From Paradesertivirga sp036399495 (GTDB taxonomy: Bacteria; Bacteroidota; Bacteroidia; Sphingobacteriales; Sphingobacteriaceae), in the NCBI GenBank assembly GCA_036399495.1, contig DASWMZ010000159.1:62001-126000 (forward strand): a stretch of DNA of 64,000 bases. Reading direction: 5' to 3'. The position numbers and the translations under genes are program-made. Within the stretch, counting starts at the first letter, position 1. Every line of letters begins with the position of its first letter. The notes beneath the pieces are model-generated. The model worked only from the letters and a program-made list of their open reading frames with translations. It was not told the DNA's origin and did no database searches. This document shows, piece by piece, positions 24,742-34,773 of the stretch.

Positions 24742-25132
24742 TTACTTCTTTAGATATAGCTGCTGCTATTTCTTCAAGTTCTTTGGCATCTAGCTTTAAT
24801 TTTGGCCTGGAGAAGTTTAAATCATCTATGCGGCTCATTGGCACCAAATGAATATGTACATGTGGCACTTCGAGCCCGATAACTGCTATACCAATACGAA
24901 TGCAGGGTATTGCCTTTTTTAAGCCCATTGCTACTTTCTTAGCAAAAGCGTGCAAGCCTGAATACAAATCATCGTCTAAGTCGAAAATATAATCGATTTC
25001 AACTTTTGGAATAACCAGAACATGCCCCTTTACCAGAGGATTCACATCCAGAAAAGCTAAAAAGTCATCCGTTTCTGCGACCTTGTACGCAGGTATTTCG
25101 CCAGATACGATTTTTGAAAATATAGATGCCAT
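24734..25132 (-). CDS. HIT family protein
   Basis: A 132-residue histidine-triad nucleotide hydrolase or transferase. The triad is in VPHVHIHLVP, the HxHxH form, with the middle active-site histidine. FSKIVSGEIPAYKVAE and LDVNPLVKGHVLVIPK are typical of the Hint branch, which acts on AMP-lysine-like or aminoacyl-adenylate substrates. Its ATG overlaps the greA stop by one base, so it is co-translated with greA. Confidence 0.93.
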   Translation of the reverse strand: MASIFSKIVSGEIPAYKVAETDDFLAFLDVNPLVKGHVLVIPKVEIDYIFDLDDDLYSGLHAFAKKVAMGLKKAIPCIRIGIAVIGLEVPHVHIHLVPMSRIDDLNFSRPKLKLDAKELEEIAAAISKEVTN

Positions 25133-25605
25133 TATCTTGAAATCTCTAAAATTTCAAACTCCATTTTCCCGGCAGGTACGGCTATCTCCACTTTATCGCC
25201 AACCGATTTTCCAAGCAAGCCTTTTGCAATAGGTGATTTTACTGATATTTTCCCCCCCTTTAAATCTGCTTCAGTCTCCGAAACCAACTGATACGTCATT
25301 GCAGCTCCGTTTTTAATATTTTTGATCTTTACAATAGAAAGAGCCAGTACTTTTGATGTATCTAATTTTGATTCATCTATCAGGCGAGCGCTTGAAAGCG
25401 ACTCAGATAATTTGGCAATTTTAGCTTCGTGCAAACCTTGTGCTTCTTTTGCGGCATCATACTCTGCGTTCTCAGATAGATCGCCTTTATCACGGGCTTC
25501 GGCAATCGCTTTAGCAATTTGCGACCTGCCTTCGGTCTTCAAAAAATGTAATTCTTCTTTAAGTTTTTCTATTCCTTCTTTAGTATAATATGTTACCTCT
25601 GCCAT
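25132..25605 (-). CDS. greA: transcription elongation factor GreA
   Basis: A 157-residue factor that rescues backtracked RNA polymerase by stimulating transcript cleavage. The N-terminal coiled coil carries the acidic tip in ARDKGDLSENAEYDAAKE, and the C-terminal FKBP-like domain contains SPIAKGLLGKSVGDKVE. The length is normal. It is transcribed with the HIT gene. A hairpin at 25640-25673 isolates it from upstream genes. Confidence 0.96.
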   Translation of the reverse strand: MAEVTYYTKEGIEKLKEELHFLKTEGRSQIAKAIAEARDKGDLSENAEYDAAKEAQGLHEAKIAKLSESLSSARLIDESKLDTSKVLALSIVKIKNIKNGAAMTYQLVSETEADLKGGKISVKSPIAKGLLGKSVGDKVEIAVPAGKMEFEILEISR

Positions 25606-25639
25606 GACTCACTTATGTTTAAACGGTATAAAAAACAAA

Positions 25640-25673
25640 CAAGACCACACCAGTTATAGCTGGTATAGTCTTG
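25640..25673 (-). terminator. terminator after the BadF-type kinase gene
   Basis: CAAGAC/GTCTTG and ACCAG/CTGGT form a stem with a small internal loop and a six-base apical loop. On the minus strand it is followed by GTTTGTTTTTT. It lies 93 bases after the kinase stop and 35 bases before the greA start. Confidence 0.7.
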
Positions 25674-25765
25674 CATGTATTAATACGAAGATATATTTAG
25701 CAAATTATAAATGCAAATTTGTTATCAAGGTAATTTGAATACTGCTGGGTGTTAGCGCGAATGAT

Positions 25766-26614
25766 TTAAACAGCTCTTTGAAGGATATATTCGGTTAAAC
25801 CGAGAACAGGACTGGCGACTACTTTTCCCAATTTAATTTTATGCCTTGTACAAACCTCAGCTAAAACATCCTGAAAGAAATAAGCTATTGAGCCCACAAA
25901 ATGACAAGGGTAAGATTGGCAACCGGGTTGGCGAAGAATATGGCTTTTTGCAAATTCTTCAAAGCCCTCGAATAGAATTGACCGAATTAACCTATCATTT
26001 CGGTGTTTATACATAAACCGGGAGTACGATGCCAGATAAATGTTGGGTGAAGGTTTTTGATAAACGTGTTCGATGATAGACTCTTTCTCAATTTGATAAA
26101 GGGTCTCGAATGACTTTTTTAATCCCGGAGCCATTAAGCCGTAGAGGTAAGAAGTTACGATCTTCTTGCCAAAGTATGCTCCTGAGCCTTCATCTCCAAG
26201 AATGAAACCCATACCATAGGTGCCGTAATCGGCCTTCTCTCCATCAAAAAAAGCAATATTGGAACCTGTACCTAATACACAGGTAAAGCCTTTGCTTGTT
26301 CCGCAGGTAGCGTAAACTGCGCCAAGAACATCATCTTCAACATTAATAAAAGCTTTTGAAAATACTTTGGATAAACCGTTTGAAACAATTTCTCTTTTAT
26401 CAGGACTGGAACACCCTGCGCCAAAAAAATGAACCTCTTTTATTTTTGAATTGTATTGCTGAACCTCGTTATACCCGGCCAGAAGTTTGCAGATCTCCTT
26501 TTCGTTAACAAAAAAGGGATTAATACCTTTCGTTGTAAACTCAATACGCTCGGTATCACTCTTAATTATTATCCAATCTACTTTTGAAGAACCGCCGTCG
26601 GCTACGAGAATCAT
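25766..26614 (-). CDS. BadF/BadG/BcrA/BcrD-type sugar kinase (GlcNAc/MurNAc kinase-like)
   Basis: A 282-residue ASKHA-fold ATPase. The phosphate-1 loop is ADGGSSKVDW near the N terminus, the central VLGTGSNIAFFDG is the phosphate-2/adenosine loop, and GFILGDEGSGAYFGKK is typical of the GlcNAc-kinase-like BadF branch, which includes bacterial MurNAc/GlcNAc kinases. A role in amino-sugar salvage is likely and would feed MurQ, encoded at 2.5 kb. Its ATG overlaps the stop of the response regulator gene by 4 bases (ATGA). Confidence 0.82.
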   Translation of the reverse strand: MILVADGGSSKVDWIIIKSDTERIEFTTKGINPFFVNEKEICKLLAGYNEVQQYNSKIKEVHFFGAGCSSPDKREIVSNGLSKVFSKAFINVEDDVLGAVYATCGTSKGFTCVLGTGSNIAFFDGEKADYGTYGMGFILGDEGSGAYFGKKIVTSYLYGLMAPGLKKSFETLYQIEKESIIEHVYQKPSPNIYLASYSRFMYKHRNDRLIRSILFEGFEEFAKSHILRQPGCQSYPCHFVGSIAYFFQDVLAEVCTRHKIKLGKVVASPVLGLTEYILQRAV

Positions 26615-27006
26615 TTTTCGATCGAGTTCAATATTTTTTCGGTTAGCGGTTTACTTATAAATTTTGCTACCAAAAGATTGTTCCCTATTAGTTTTATATC
26701 ATCAGGATCAAGTGACGAAGATAACATATATATTTTTACATGAGCAGTGTGCATTTCAGGAATGGAATTGAGAGTTTCAAGAAATTCAAAGCCATCCATT
26801 TCGGGCATCCGTATGTCGAGAAAAAGCACTTCCGGCAAATTGCCATCTTTCGCCGATTCTTTTATATAGGCTATTGCCTTTGATGGAGAATCCATAACTG
26901 TAACGGTATCAGCAAATTTACTTGCCTCGAGCATCTTACTGTTAATAAGATTATCTACGTAACTATCATCAACAAGTAATACAGATTTGAATTTATTGTA
27001 TTCCAT
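26611..27006 (-). CDS. single-domain response regulator
   Basis: A 131-residue receiver domain without an output domain. The acidic pair is Asp13/Asp14 in LLVDDS, the phosphoacceptor is Asp64 in LFLDIRMPEMDG, followed by the Ser switch in MLSSS and the Lys in FISKPL. In Bacteroidota such regulators often act by protein-protein contact, sometimes with hybrid kinases. No kinase gene is adjacent. The 4-base overlap with the sugar kinase gene points to equal expression. Confidence 0.9.
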   Translation of the reverse strand: MEYNKFKSVLLVDDSYVDNLINSKMLEASKFADTVTVMDSPSKAIAYIKESAKDGNLPEVLFLDIRMPEMDGFEFLETLNSIPEMHTAHVKIYMLSSSLDPDDIKLIGNNLLVAKFISKPLTEKILNSIEK

Positions 27007-27078
27007 ACAAGGTTTTAACCAGCCCTATTTACGCATTTATAGAATTAAATGTTGTATAAAACTATAAATAATATTTAA

Positions 27079-28389
27079 TTATAAGTTTATCAAACCTGAA
27101 ATTTCCCCCAAAGAAATTTCAGCCAATTTGGCCTGGTACCTGGAATTATTTAAGCGTACAGTTGCGTTTAGAAAGTTAAGCTGGGCGTCTCTTATTTCAA
27201 CCTGAGTGATGGTTCCCAAGCGATAGCGGGTAAGTGTAATGTCTAAATTCTGACTGGCAATTTTTTGATTATTCTCTTCAAGCTTTACCAAACTTAGGCT
27301 TGTTAAGTACGTCTGGTAAGAACTTGCGAGCTGAGCCTTTACACTTTGATTAACTCTTTGATAATCTAACTCAGCATTACGAATTAAAACCTCTGAGTTT
27401 TTTTCATCCCGGCGCTGAAGAAATCCATTGAAAATGTTTACTGATGCATTTAAACCATAATTAAACCCCCGGCCAGTATTTAATGTAGCAAAGCCAAGAG
27501 GCGAAGTTGAACGATTAAAATTATATCCGCTATTTAAATTTATCACCGGAAATCTGTTTGCTTTCACTTGCTTCAGGTCTAATTCAGCAATTCTTCGACT
27601 GATTAACACGGCACGCAAACTCGGATTTTGTTGCAGAGCCAAATTAGATACATCCAAAAAATTAATATTCTCATTAATTTCAAATCCTGATGATACTCTG
27701 AAAGGTATAGTTACATCTCTTGCCATTACTTCATTCAATGCAATCTGAGCGTTTCTATATAATGCCTGCTGGTTTAGAAAATTTGTTGTATCAGTGTTGA
27801 AATCTACTTGCGCATTTAACACTTCCAACCGTGCGGCTTTACCTACATCAAAACGGGTTTGAGCTGTTTTTACCCTTAAACGGGATATCACAACGGCCGT
27901 ATCAAAAGCCTTAAGCTGTTGCTGCTGTTGCACCAAATCGTAATAACGCTCCATAACATTACTTACCGTTGAGACAACACTAAGCTGCAGATTAGCTTCG
28001 CCCTGCTTCTGAAGTTCTTTCAATTGATCATATCGGGCAAACATCCTGAACCCATCAAACACTGTCCAGTTTAAACCCACCCCATAATTTAAGTTGCTGG
28101 CCCGGGCATTATTTCTTTCGGTAACCTCACCTGTAGCACGAGTTTGGGTACTATTTTGAATACTGTTGTTGTTGGTAAGATTACCCGTAACAGCCGGAAT
28201 CATTCCGGCATTAGCGCGACTAACATTTCTTTCGGCTATTTCTACACTATTTCTTGAAATTTGAATATTATAATTATTCTTCAGCGTGATTTCTATTGCT
28301 TCTTGAAGCGTAAGTACATCCTGGGCAAAGCAGACCGGCGCTATCGCGGAAAAAAACAAAAACAATAAATTATTTCTCAAATATTTCAT
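27079..28389 (-). CDS. TolC-family outer membrane efflux protein
   Basis: A 436-residue outer membrane factor with signal peptide ending VCFAQD (about residue 23) and two repeats of long alpha-helical and β-strand segments. LNYGVGLNWTVFDGFRMFARY and NYGLNASVNIFNGF are the two β-barrel strands with the usual GxNxSWxxFDG-like pattern. It should be the exit duct for the RND pump encoded upstream. It is the third gene of the operon, 3 bases after the pump gene. Confidence 0.93.
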   Translation of the reverse strand: MKYLRNNLLFLFFSAIAPVCFAQDVLTLQEAIEITLKNNYNIQISRNSVEIAERNVSRANAGMIPAVTGNLTNNNSIQNSTQTRATGEVTERNNARASNLNYGVGLNWTVFDGFRMFARYDQLKELQKQGEANLQLSVVSTVSNVMERYYDLVQQQQQLKAFDTAVVISRLRVKTAQTRFDVGKAARLEVLNAQVDFNTDTTNFLNQQALYRNAQIALNEVMARDVTIPFRVSSGFEINENINFLDVSNLALQQNPSLRAVLISRRIAELDLKQVKANRFPVINLNSGYNFNRSTSPLGFATLNTGRGFNYGLNASVNIFNGFLQRRDEKNSEVLIRNAELDYQRVNQSVKAQLASSYQTYLTSLSLVKLEENNQKIASQNLDITLTRYRLGTITQVEIRDAQLNFLNATVRLNNSRYQAKLAEISLGEISGLINL

Positions 28390-28392
28390 ACA

Positions 28393-31300
28393 CTAATGAG
28401 CGCCCACAGGTTCTTCTTCAAACTCTTTGATTCTATCAAATTCCGGATGATGTTTCCGCTCTTTAGACCATAGCGAGTAAACAGCGGGAATCACAAATAA
28501 GGTAAGTACTAACGAAAAAATGGTTCCGCCAACAATTACTACACCCATTCCCATCCGGCTTTGTGAAGCTGCGCCTAAAGCCATAGCAATAGGTAATGCA
28601 CCAAGCGCGATGGCAAGACTGGTCATTAATATAGGTCGTAAACGTGCTTCTGCCGCTTCAAGAATTGCTTCAGATTTCGGTTTGCCTTGTTCTCGCAACT
28701 GATTTGCAAATTCCACAATCAAAATTCCGTTTTTCGTGACTAGCCCTATCAACATAATCGTTCCGATCTGGCTAAATATATTCCAGGTTTGACCAAAAAG
28801 CCATAACGAAAACATAGCTCCGGCTACCGCCATGGGTACTGTAAGTATAATGATAAATGGATCTACAAAGCTTTCAAATTGGGCGGCAAGAATTAAATAA
28901 ATTAATATAAGTGCCAGTCCAAATGCAAATGCTGTGTTCGAGTTACTCTCAACAAAGTCCCGGGATTCTCCAGCTAAATCGGTAGAAAAAGAATCATCTA
29001 ATACCTTCTTACTTATTTTATCCATCGCCTCGATTCCATCGCTAATGCTTCGGCCCGGAGCCAGACCTGCAGAAATAGTAGCAGATAGATACCTGTTGTT
29101 ATGATAAATCTGTGGCGGACTGCTGCGTTCCTCCATCGTAACCAGATTATCAAGCTGGATTAATTGACCGGTTTTACTTCGCACAAATAAAGAAGTTAAA
29201 TCAAGCGGGTCATCGCGATCTGCCTTTTCAAACTGACCGATAACCTGATATTGCCTTCCATTCATCATAAAATAACCGAAGCGCTGTCCGCTTAAAGAGA
29301 GTTGGAGTGTTTGCGCCACATCAATTACGGAAATACCCAAACTTTGCGCCTTCTCGCGATTGATCGTGATGTTGATTTCCGGCTTATTAAATTTCAAGTT
29401 CGCATCAACCATTGAAAAAGTAGGATCTTGCGTTGCAGCTTCCAGAAACAATGGAATTTTTTCTCGCAGCTTTTCGAAATTGGGAGCTTGAATAATATAT
29501 TGAATAGGTTGTCCGCCACGCCTGTTTACCGAAATGGTAGGCTGCTGGATAACTTGAATGCGTGCTTCAGAATATTTTTTAGTGATTTTAGTAAGATGCT
29601 CGGCGATTTCTTTTTGAGAGCGTTCTCTGTCTTCAGGTTGTTTTAAACCCAATCGAACCATACCACTATTAACAGCCCCGGAACCTGTAAAACCGGGTGA
29701 CGTTATTACCAGGGTTACCTGTTTTTCGGGTACAGAATCGTTCAACACCTCTGTTAGCTCAGCCATAAAGCGATTAGTATAATCATATGAGGCTCCTTCC
29801 TGAGCGGATATTGACAAACGAAGCATACTTCGATCATCAAGAGGAGCAGTTTCTTTGGTTAGAAGTTTATAAAACAGCACTGTTAGGCCAAGGCATCCTA
29901 AAATTATCGGAAAACTAATCCAACGCCTCTTCATAAAAACAGATAAAGCATCGGCATAACCCGAATTCATTTTCTGGAAGTAAGGTTCTGTAATCGTATA
30001 AAATCTGGACTTTTTCTGCTTTCCGCCTTTCATCAAATAAGCATTAAGCATTGGGGTTAGAGTTAATGATACAAATGCCGAAATCAAAACCGCCGCTCCG
30101 ATGACGACTCCAAACTCCCTGAACAAACGGCCTACAAATCCCTCCAGAAATATAACAGGCAAGAACACTGCTGCCAATGTAATGGAGATGGAAATTACCG
30201 CTAAAAAGATTTCATTTGAGCCTTTAATCGCCGCTTCAATTGGCGACATGCCTTCTTCTACTTTTTTGTAAATATTTTCTGTTACTACGATACCATCATC
30301 AACTACTAAACCCGTTGCCAGCACAATAGCCAATAACGTAAGCACATTGACAGAAAAACCAGCCAGATACATGATAAAAAACGTGGCTATCAGGGAAACC
30401 GGAATATCGATTAACGGCCTGAATGCGATTCCCCAATCCCTGAAAAACAAATAGATAATGAGGATAACCAGTATTAGCGCGATCAAAATTGTTTCGGCAA
30501 CTTCAGTTACAGATTTTTTAATGAACAAGGTATTATCCATCGCAATATCTAGTTGAAGATCTTTAGGCGCTTCCTTTTTCAATTTTTCGTATTCATCGTA
30601 AAACTTTCCGGAAATCTCCAAATAATTTGTTCCTGGTTGCGGAATTATAGCCATCCCGATCATTGGTTGCCCCGATTCCGTCATTTGCGTTTCTAGATTT
30701 TCAGCACCAAGTTCAGCGGTGCCTATATCGCTAAAGCGGATAATTTTATCTCCATCAGATTTTACGATGAGATTATTAAATTCTCCCTGATTGGAAAGAT
30801 TCCCTAAAGTTTTTACAACTAACTCTGTGTTCGCGCCAGTTACCTTTCCGGATGGCAATTCAATATTTTGACGATTTAGTGCATCCCGAACATCGGCAAC
30901 GGTCAACCCGTAAGAAGCCAATTTATCAGGACTAAGCCATAACCGCATCGAATAACGCTTTTGCCCCCAAATTTGGACACTACTCACACCCGGAATAGTT
31001 TGAAAACGCTGCGACAAAACGTTCTCGGCATAATCACTTAACTGGAGCTGATCACGGGTGCTGCTTTGCACCGTCATGCTAATGATCGGGTCAGAATCGG
31101 CGTCGGCTTTAGACACTACCGGCGGCGAATCAATATCGTCTGGCAAGTTCCGAATGGCTTGGGAAACTTTATCGCGCACATCGTTTGCGGCTTCCTCCAA
31201 GTTTTTATCAAGGTTAAACTCAATATTAATATTGCTGGTTCCCTGGTTACTGGATGAGGTAATGTTGCGAATTCCATCAATAGAATTGATGGCTTTTTCT

Positions 31301-31500
31301 AAAGGCTCGGTTATTTGAGATTCTATAATATCAGCATTAGCGCCTGAGTAACTTGTTCTTACAGATACTATTGCAGGATCAATAGATGGGAATTCCCTGA
31401 TCCCTAAAAAAGTATAACCAATTACACCAAAGAGAATCAACATCAGGTTGACTACAATGGTAAAAACCGGCCTCTTAATACTGGTGGTTGATAAACTCAT
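28393..31500 (-). CDS. RND efflux pump inner membrane transporter (AcrB/MexB-like)
   Basis: A 1035-residue hydrophobe/amphiphile-efflux type transporter with twelve membrane segments and two large periplasmic loops. The N terminus SIKRPVFTIVVNLML is typical. GLVVDDGIVVTEN in TM4 holds the two proton-relay aspartates, and MLIGLVTKNGILIVEFAN in TM10 holds the relay lysine. RDWGIAFRPLIDIPVSL follows TM2-3. It pumps drugs, dyes or lipids; the substrate is unknown. The start overlaps the adaptor gene by 4 bases. Confidence 0.96.
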   Translation of the reverse strand: MSLSTTSIKRPVFTIVVNLMLILFGVIGYTFLGIREFPSIDPAIVSVRTSYSGANADIIESQITEPLEKAINSIDGIRNITSSSNQGTSNINIEFNLDKNLEEAANDVRDKVSQAIRNLPDDIDSPPVVSKADADSDPIISMTVQSSTRDQLQLSDYAENVLSQRFQTIPGVSSVQIWGQKRYSMRLWLSPDKLASYGLTVADVRDALNRQNIELPSGKVTGANTELVVKTLGNLSNQGEFNNLIVKSDGDKIIRFSDIGTAELGAENLETQMTESGQPMIGMAIIPQPGTNYLEISGKFYDEYEKLKKEAPKDLQLDIAMDNTLFIKKSVTEVAETILIALILVILIIYLFFRDWGIAFRPLIDIPVSLIATFFIMYLAGFSVNVLTLLAIVLATGLVVDDGIVVTENIYKKVEEGMSPIEAAIKGSNEIFLAVISISITLAAVFLPVIFLEGFVGRLFREFGVVIGAAVLISAFVSLTLTPMLNAYLMKGGKQKKSRFYTITEPYFQKMNSGYADALSVFMKRRWISFPIILGCLGLTVLFYKLLTKETAPLDDRSMLRLSISAQEGASYDYTNRFMAELTEVLNDSVPEKQVTLVITSPGFTGSGAVNSGMVRLGLKQPEDRERSQKEIAEHLTKITKKYSEARIQVIQQPTISVNRRGGQPIQYIIQAPNFEKLREKIPLFLEAATQDPTFSMVDANLKFNKPEINITINREKAQSLGISVIDVAQTLQLSLSGQRFGYFMMNGRQYQVIGQFEKADRDDPLDLTSLFVRSKTGQLIQLDNLVTMEERSSPPQIYHNNRYLSATISAGLAPGRSISDGIEAMDKISKKVLDDSFSTDLAGESRDFVESNSNTAFAFGLALILIYLILAAQFESFVDPFIIILTVPMAVAGAMFSLWLFGQTWNIFSQIGTIMLIGLVTKNGILIVEFANQLREQGKPKSEAILEAAEARLRPILMTSLAIALGALPIAMALGAASQSRMGMGVVIVGGTIFSLVLTLFVIPAVYSLWSKERKHHPEFDRIKEFEEEPVGAH

Positions 31501-32594
31501 AAAATGGCCTTCCTATCCTCAATTTTCACCTTTACTTTACCACCTTCCTTCAAACTCATAATTCCGGTTGTTAAAACAGTGTCGCCAGGTTTCAAGCCAG
31601 CGGTTACTAAGATTAACTCCTTGGTACGAGTGGATGTTTCCACCATTACTTCCTTAACTTTTCCGCTATCTGTTACAAAAACCTTCTTCCCATCTTGCAC
31701 CGGAACGATCGCTTGTGTGGGAACCAAAAGCGCATCTTCAATTGTTGACAATGGCAACGAAATACTCGCAAATGAGCCTGGAATCAATAAACCTGAAGGA
31801 TTGTCGGCCTTTGCTCTAAGCTGTAACGTACGGGTTGCTGATTCTATACGTGGTTCAATAGCGTATACTCTGGCGTTGTAAACCTGGGTTGAACCCGCAA
31901 TTGTAAAATTTATTGTTGTGCCTACTTTCACCTGTCGTGAATATTTCTCGGGTACAGAAAAAGAAATCTTTACAGGATTAATACTCACTAAATTGCTGAT
32001 GGGCATTGTGGGGGTAACATATTCCCCTTTAGATACAGCTCTGAGTCCTATCCTTCCCGAAAATGGCGCATTGATTACTGTCTTAGCAATTTGAGCCCTT
32101 ATTAATTGTGTTTGAGATTTTGCTGTACGAAATTCTGCTGATGCAATATCATATTCTTCCCGGCTTATTGCTTCCTTTTGTAAAAGTAATTTAGCCCGCC
32201 TTTCATTTTCTGAAGCAAGATTCTGTTTAGTAATTGTCTGAGCTAATTGAGCTTTAAGTTCCGAATCATCAATTTTCACCAGAGCTTGTCCGCGCCTTAC
32301 GGTTGTTCCTTCGTTAAAATAAATGCCCTTGATTATTCCCGAAACTTCACTGATAATTCTTACTTCTTCATTTGCTTCAATCGATCCGGTAACCGTTAAA
32401 GAATTTTCGAAACTTGTTGGCTCTACAATCACACCGCTCACGTTCATGGGTCGCTCACCTCCTCCAGGACCACCTTTAGCGCCTCCCTTGAACCCTGCCA
32501 TAGATGCCTCCTTTTTATTCTTTGAAATTCTGTAAACTATCAGAGATCCAAAGCCAATTATTAGTACAGCATAAATGATATATTTTAGTTTCAT
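31497..32594 (-). CDS. RND efflux periplasmic adaptor (membrane fusion protein)
   Basis: A 365-residue HlyD/AcrA-type adaptor. It has an N-terminal membrane anchor (residues 4-22), a glycine-rich linker (GGAKGGPGGG), and a biotinyl-lipoyl-like half with VEPTSFENSLTVTGSI...GTTVRRGQALVKID. A short α-hairpin follows, then ANAPFSGRIG-type sequence (here INAPFSGRIGL), a β-barrel and a membrane-proximal domain. It links the RND pump to the TolC-like duct. It is the first gene of the operon. Confidence 0.94.
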   Translation of the reverse strand: MKLKYIIYAVLIIGFGSLIVYRISKNKKEASMAGFKGGAKGGPGGGERPMNVSGVIVEPTSFENSLTVTGSIEANEEVRIISEVSGIIKGIYFNEGTTVRRGQALVKIDDSELKAQLAQTITKQNLASENERRAKLLLQKEAISREEYDIASAEFRTAKSQTQLIRAQIAKTVINAPFSGRIGLRAVSKGEYVTPTMPISNLVSINPVKISFSVPEKYSRQVKVGTTINFTIAGSTQVYNARVYAIEPRIESATRTLQLRAKADNPSGLLIPGSFASISLPLSTIEDALLVPTQAIVPVQDGKKVFVTDSGKVKEVMVETSTRTKELILVTAGLKPGDTVLTTGIMSLKEGGKVKVKIEDRKAIL

Positions 32595-32895
32595 TCTTTT
32601 TAAGTCGGAGTTTAAACATGCAAATTACACCTTATTTATATCAAGCCACAAAAAACTTAAGTCAAGCTATTGTTAAGTATTTCGTTTGAACTAATTGATG
32701 ATTATTTGACAGGTCTGATTTAACAAAATTAACGCCACGAGCTACGAATTAGAAATACGCAGAAAAATTTTACATTATTAAGTGGTGCGGAGATTGGCTG
32801 TCCCACTAATTTTAATTAAAATTGAATTAAGACAAGATAAGTATCCTCATATTCGGGATACTCAAGCGCAATTAGATATAACATATAATTTACCA
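32595..32895. other. 301-base divergent intergenic region between efflux operon and M61 gene
   Basis: AT-rich region that should hold the promoters of both genes. On the minus strand a TTTG followed after 20 bases by GTAATTTG is a weak promoter candidate for the efflux operon. On the plus strand AGTATCC/GGATACT (32840-32862) forms a 7-bp hairpin 33 bases before the M61 start. I see no regulator gene and no operator with clear symmetry. Confidence 0.45.
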
Positions 32896-34710
32896 ATGAA
32901 AAAAGTCCTGCAATATTTTTTTTCTTATCTCCTCTTTATGGCATCAACAACACAAGAAACTTTTGCTCAAACTGATATTTCCTATATCGTATCCTTTCCG
33001 GAAGCCTTGGCTCATTATGCGGAAGTAGAGATGACCGTAAAAAACGTTAAAGACAATTCAATAGACTTACGCATGCCTGTATGGGCACCGGGATCTTATT
33101 TGGTGAGGGAATTTGCAAAAAACGTTGAGGGATTTTCTATAAAAAACAATGGGAAGCTTCAATCCTCAAAAGTTAACAAGAACACCTGGCGTATTACGGG
33201 TACAAAAAACCAAACAATTACTGTAAGCTACCGGCTTTATGCTTTTGAACTTTCGGTCCGCACAAGTTTCATTGACGCCTCTCATGCCTTTTTATCACCA
33301 AGCGGATTGTTTATGTACCCCGAAGGAATGATCAAATCACCTTCAACAGTCACCATAAAACCTTATAAAACATGGATGAAGATTTCAACCGGCTTAGAAC
33401 CTATCAAAGGACAAAGCAACGCTTTTTACGCCCCAAACTTTGACATCTTATATGACTCTCCTTTGGAAGTAGGAAACCAGGATATTTTTGAATTCGAAGC
33501 ATCGGGTGTAAAACACGAAGTAGCAATGTACGGAGGGGGCAATTATAATAAAGCTAAGCTTACGGAAGATATGACAAAGATCATCGCCGCAGAAACTGCT
33601 ATTTTCAATGAGAACCCCAACAATCGTTATGTTTTTATTGTCCATAATACCCTTGCCGGAGGCGGTGGTTTAGAGCACCTGAATTCTACTGTACTGGGAG
33701 CGATTCGCCAAGGATATTCCGTTGAAGACAGTTATAAAAGTTTTTTAGGATTAGTGGCCCACGAATACTTCCACCTTTGGAACGTAAAACGACTTCGCCC
33801 AGAAGCTTTAGGTCCTTTCGATTACAGCAATGAAAACTACACCACTAATTTGTGGATTGCCGAAGGATTTACGGCTTATTACGACAATTTAATGCTTCGC
33901 CGTACTGGCCTTTACTCGCCCGAAAGATATTTAGATTTACTTATTTCGGATATCAACACTGTCGAAAATCAACCCGGAAACCGGGTTCAGCCTGTAAGTG
34001 AAGCTAGTTTAGATGCCTGGATCAAATATTATCGTCCGAATGAAAACTCAAGAAACAGTACTATATCCTATTATGATAAAGGTTCTATGATCGCTTTGAT
34101 TTTAGATCTCGAAATACTTGGCGCAACAAAAGGGGCTAAAAGGTTAGACGATGTGATGAAAGCGATGTACGACGAGTATTACAAAAAACAAAAGCGGGGT
34201 TATACAGATGCTGAATTTAGAACTATGGCTGAAAAAATTGCTGGAAAATCATTAAACGAAATCTATACTAAATACATTAATGGCACAGAACCTATCAACT
34301 TCAATAACTATTTGGGGCATGCCGGATTATATTTAATTAATGATAATGCGGGTAAATCAATTCCTACACTAGGCACCGCAACCGCAGTACGAGACGGTAA
34401 GGTTATTGTGACTTCGGTAGTTCGCGGAACTGCTGCGTGGAATAATGGCATCAGTGTAAACGATGAAATTATTGGCATTGACAACATCCGAATGACTGGT
34501 GCTACAGACGCCGGTGGATCTGATTTAGCCAAAGCTATCTCATCTAAAAAGGTAGGTGAAAAGATAAAAGTTACAATATCAAGAGATGGCTTAATTCAGG
34601 ATTTATCGGTAACAATTACTGCAAATACCTCAGCGAGATACCGTATTGATGTAGACAAAAACGCAACGGCTGAGCAAATGGCTATTAGAGAAAAGTGGTT
34701 GAGTTTATAA
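32896..34710 (+). CDS. M61 family metallopeptidase with PDZ domain
   Basis: A 604-residue secreted peptidase. Signal peptide ends TFAQTD (about residue 25). The M61 N-terminal β-domain (about 26-190) contains PVWAPGSYLVREFAKNVEGF. The catalytic domain has zinc motif HEYFH at His289/Glu290/His293, with NVKRLRPEALGPFDY after it and the glutamate ligand likely in WIAEGFTAYYD. A PDZ domain lies at about 500-590 (VTSVVRGTAAWNNGISVNDEI). The family includes glycyl aminopeptidase. I start at 32896 because the signal peptide begins there; an in-frame ATG at 32782 adds 38 residues that would hide it. Confidence 0.92.
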   Translation: MKKVLQYFFSYLLFMASTTQETFAQTDISYIVSFPEALAHYAEVEMTVKNVKDNSIDLRMPVWAPGSYLVREFAKNVEGFSIKNNGKLQSSKVNKNTWRITGTKNQTITVSYRLYAFELSVRTSFIDASHAFLSPSGLFMYPEGMIKSPSTVTIKPYKTWMKISTGLEPIKGQSNAFYAPNFDILYDSPLEVGNQDIFEFEASGVKHEVAMYGGGNYNKAKLTEDMTKIIAAETAIFNENPNNRYVFIVHNTLAGGGGLEHLNSTVLGAIRQGYSVEDSYKSFLGLVAHEYFHLWNVKRLRPEALGPFDYSNENYTTNLWIAEGFTAYYDNLMLRRTGLYSPERYLDLLISDINTVENQPGNRVQPVSEASLDAWIKYYRPNENSRNSTISYYDKGSMIALILDLEILGATKGAKRLDDVMKAMYDEYYKKQKRGYTDAEFRTMAEKIAGKSLNEIYTKYINGTEPINFNNYLGHAGLYLINDNAGKSIPTLGTATAVRDGKVIVTSVVRGTAAWNNGISVNDEIIGIDNIRMTGATDAGGSDLAKAISSKKVGEKIKVTISRDGLIQDLSVTITANTSARYRIDVDKNATAEQMAIREKWLSL

Positions 34711-34773
34711 GAGTTGGTTAAACATATTCTATATTCGTTCATCAAATAATAGATACCTCAGTCGTTTTAGCCT

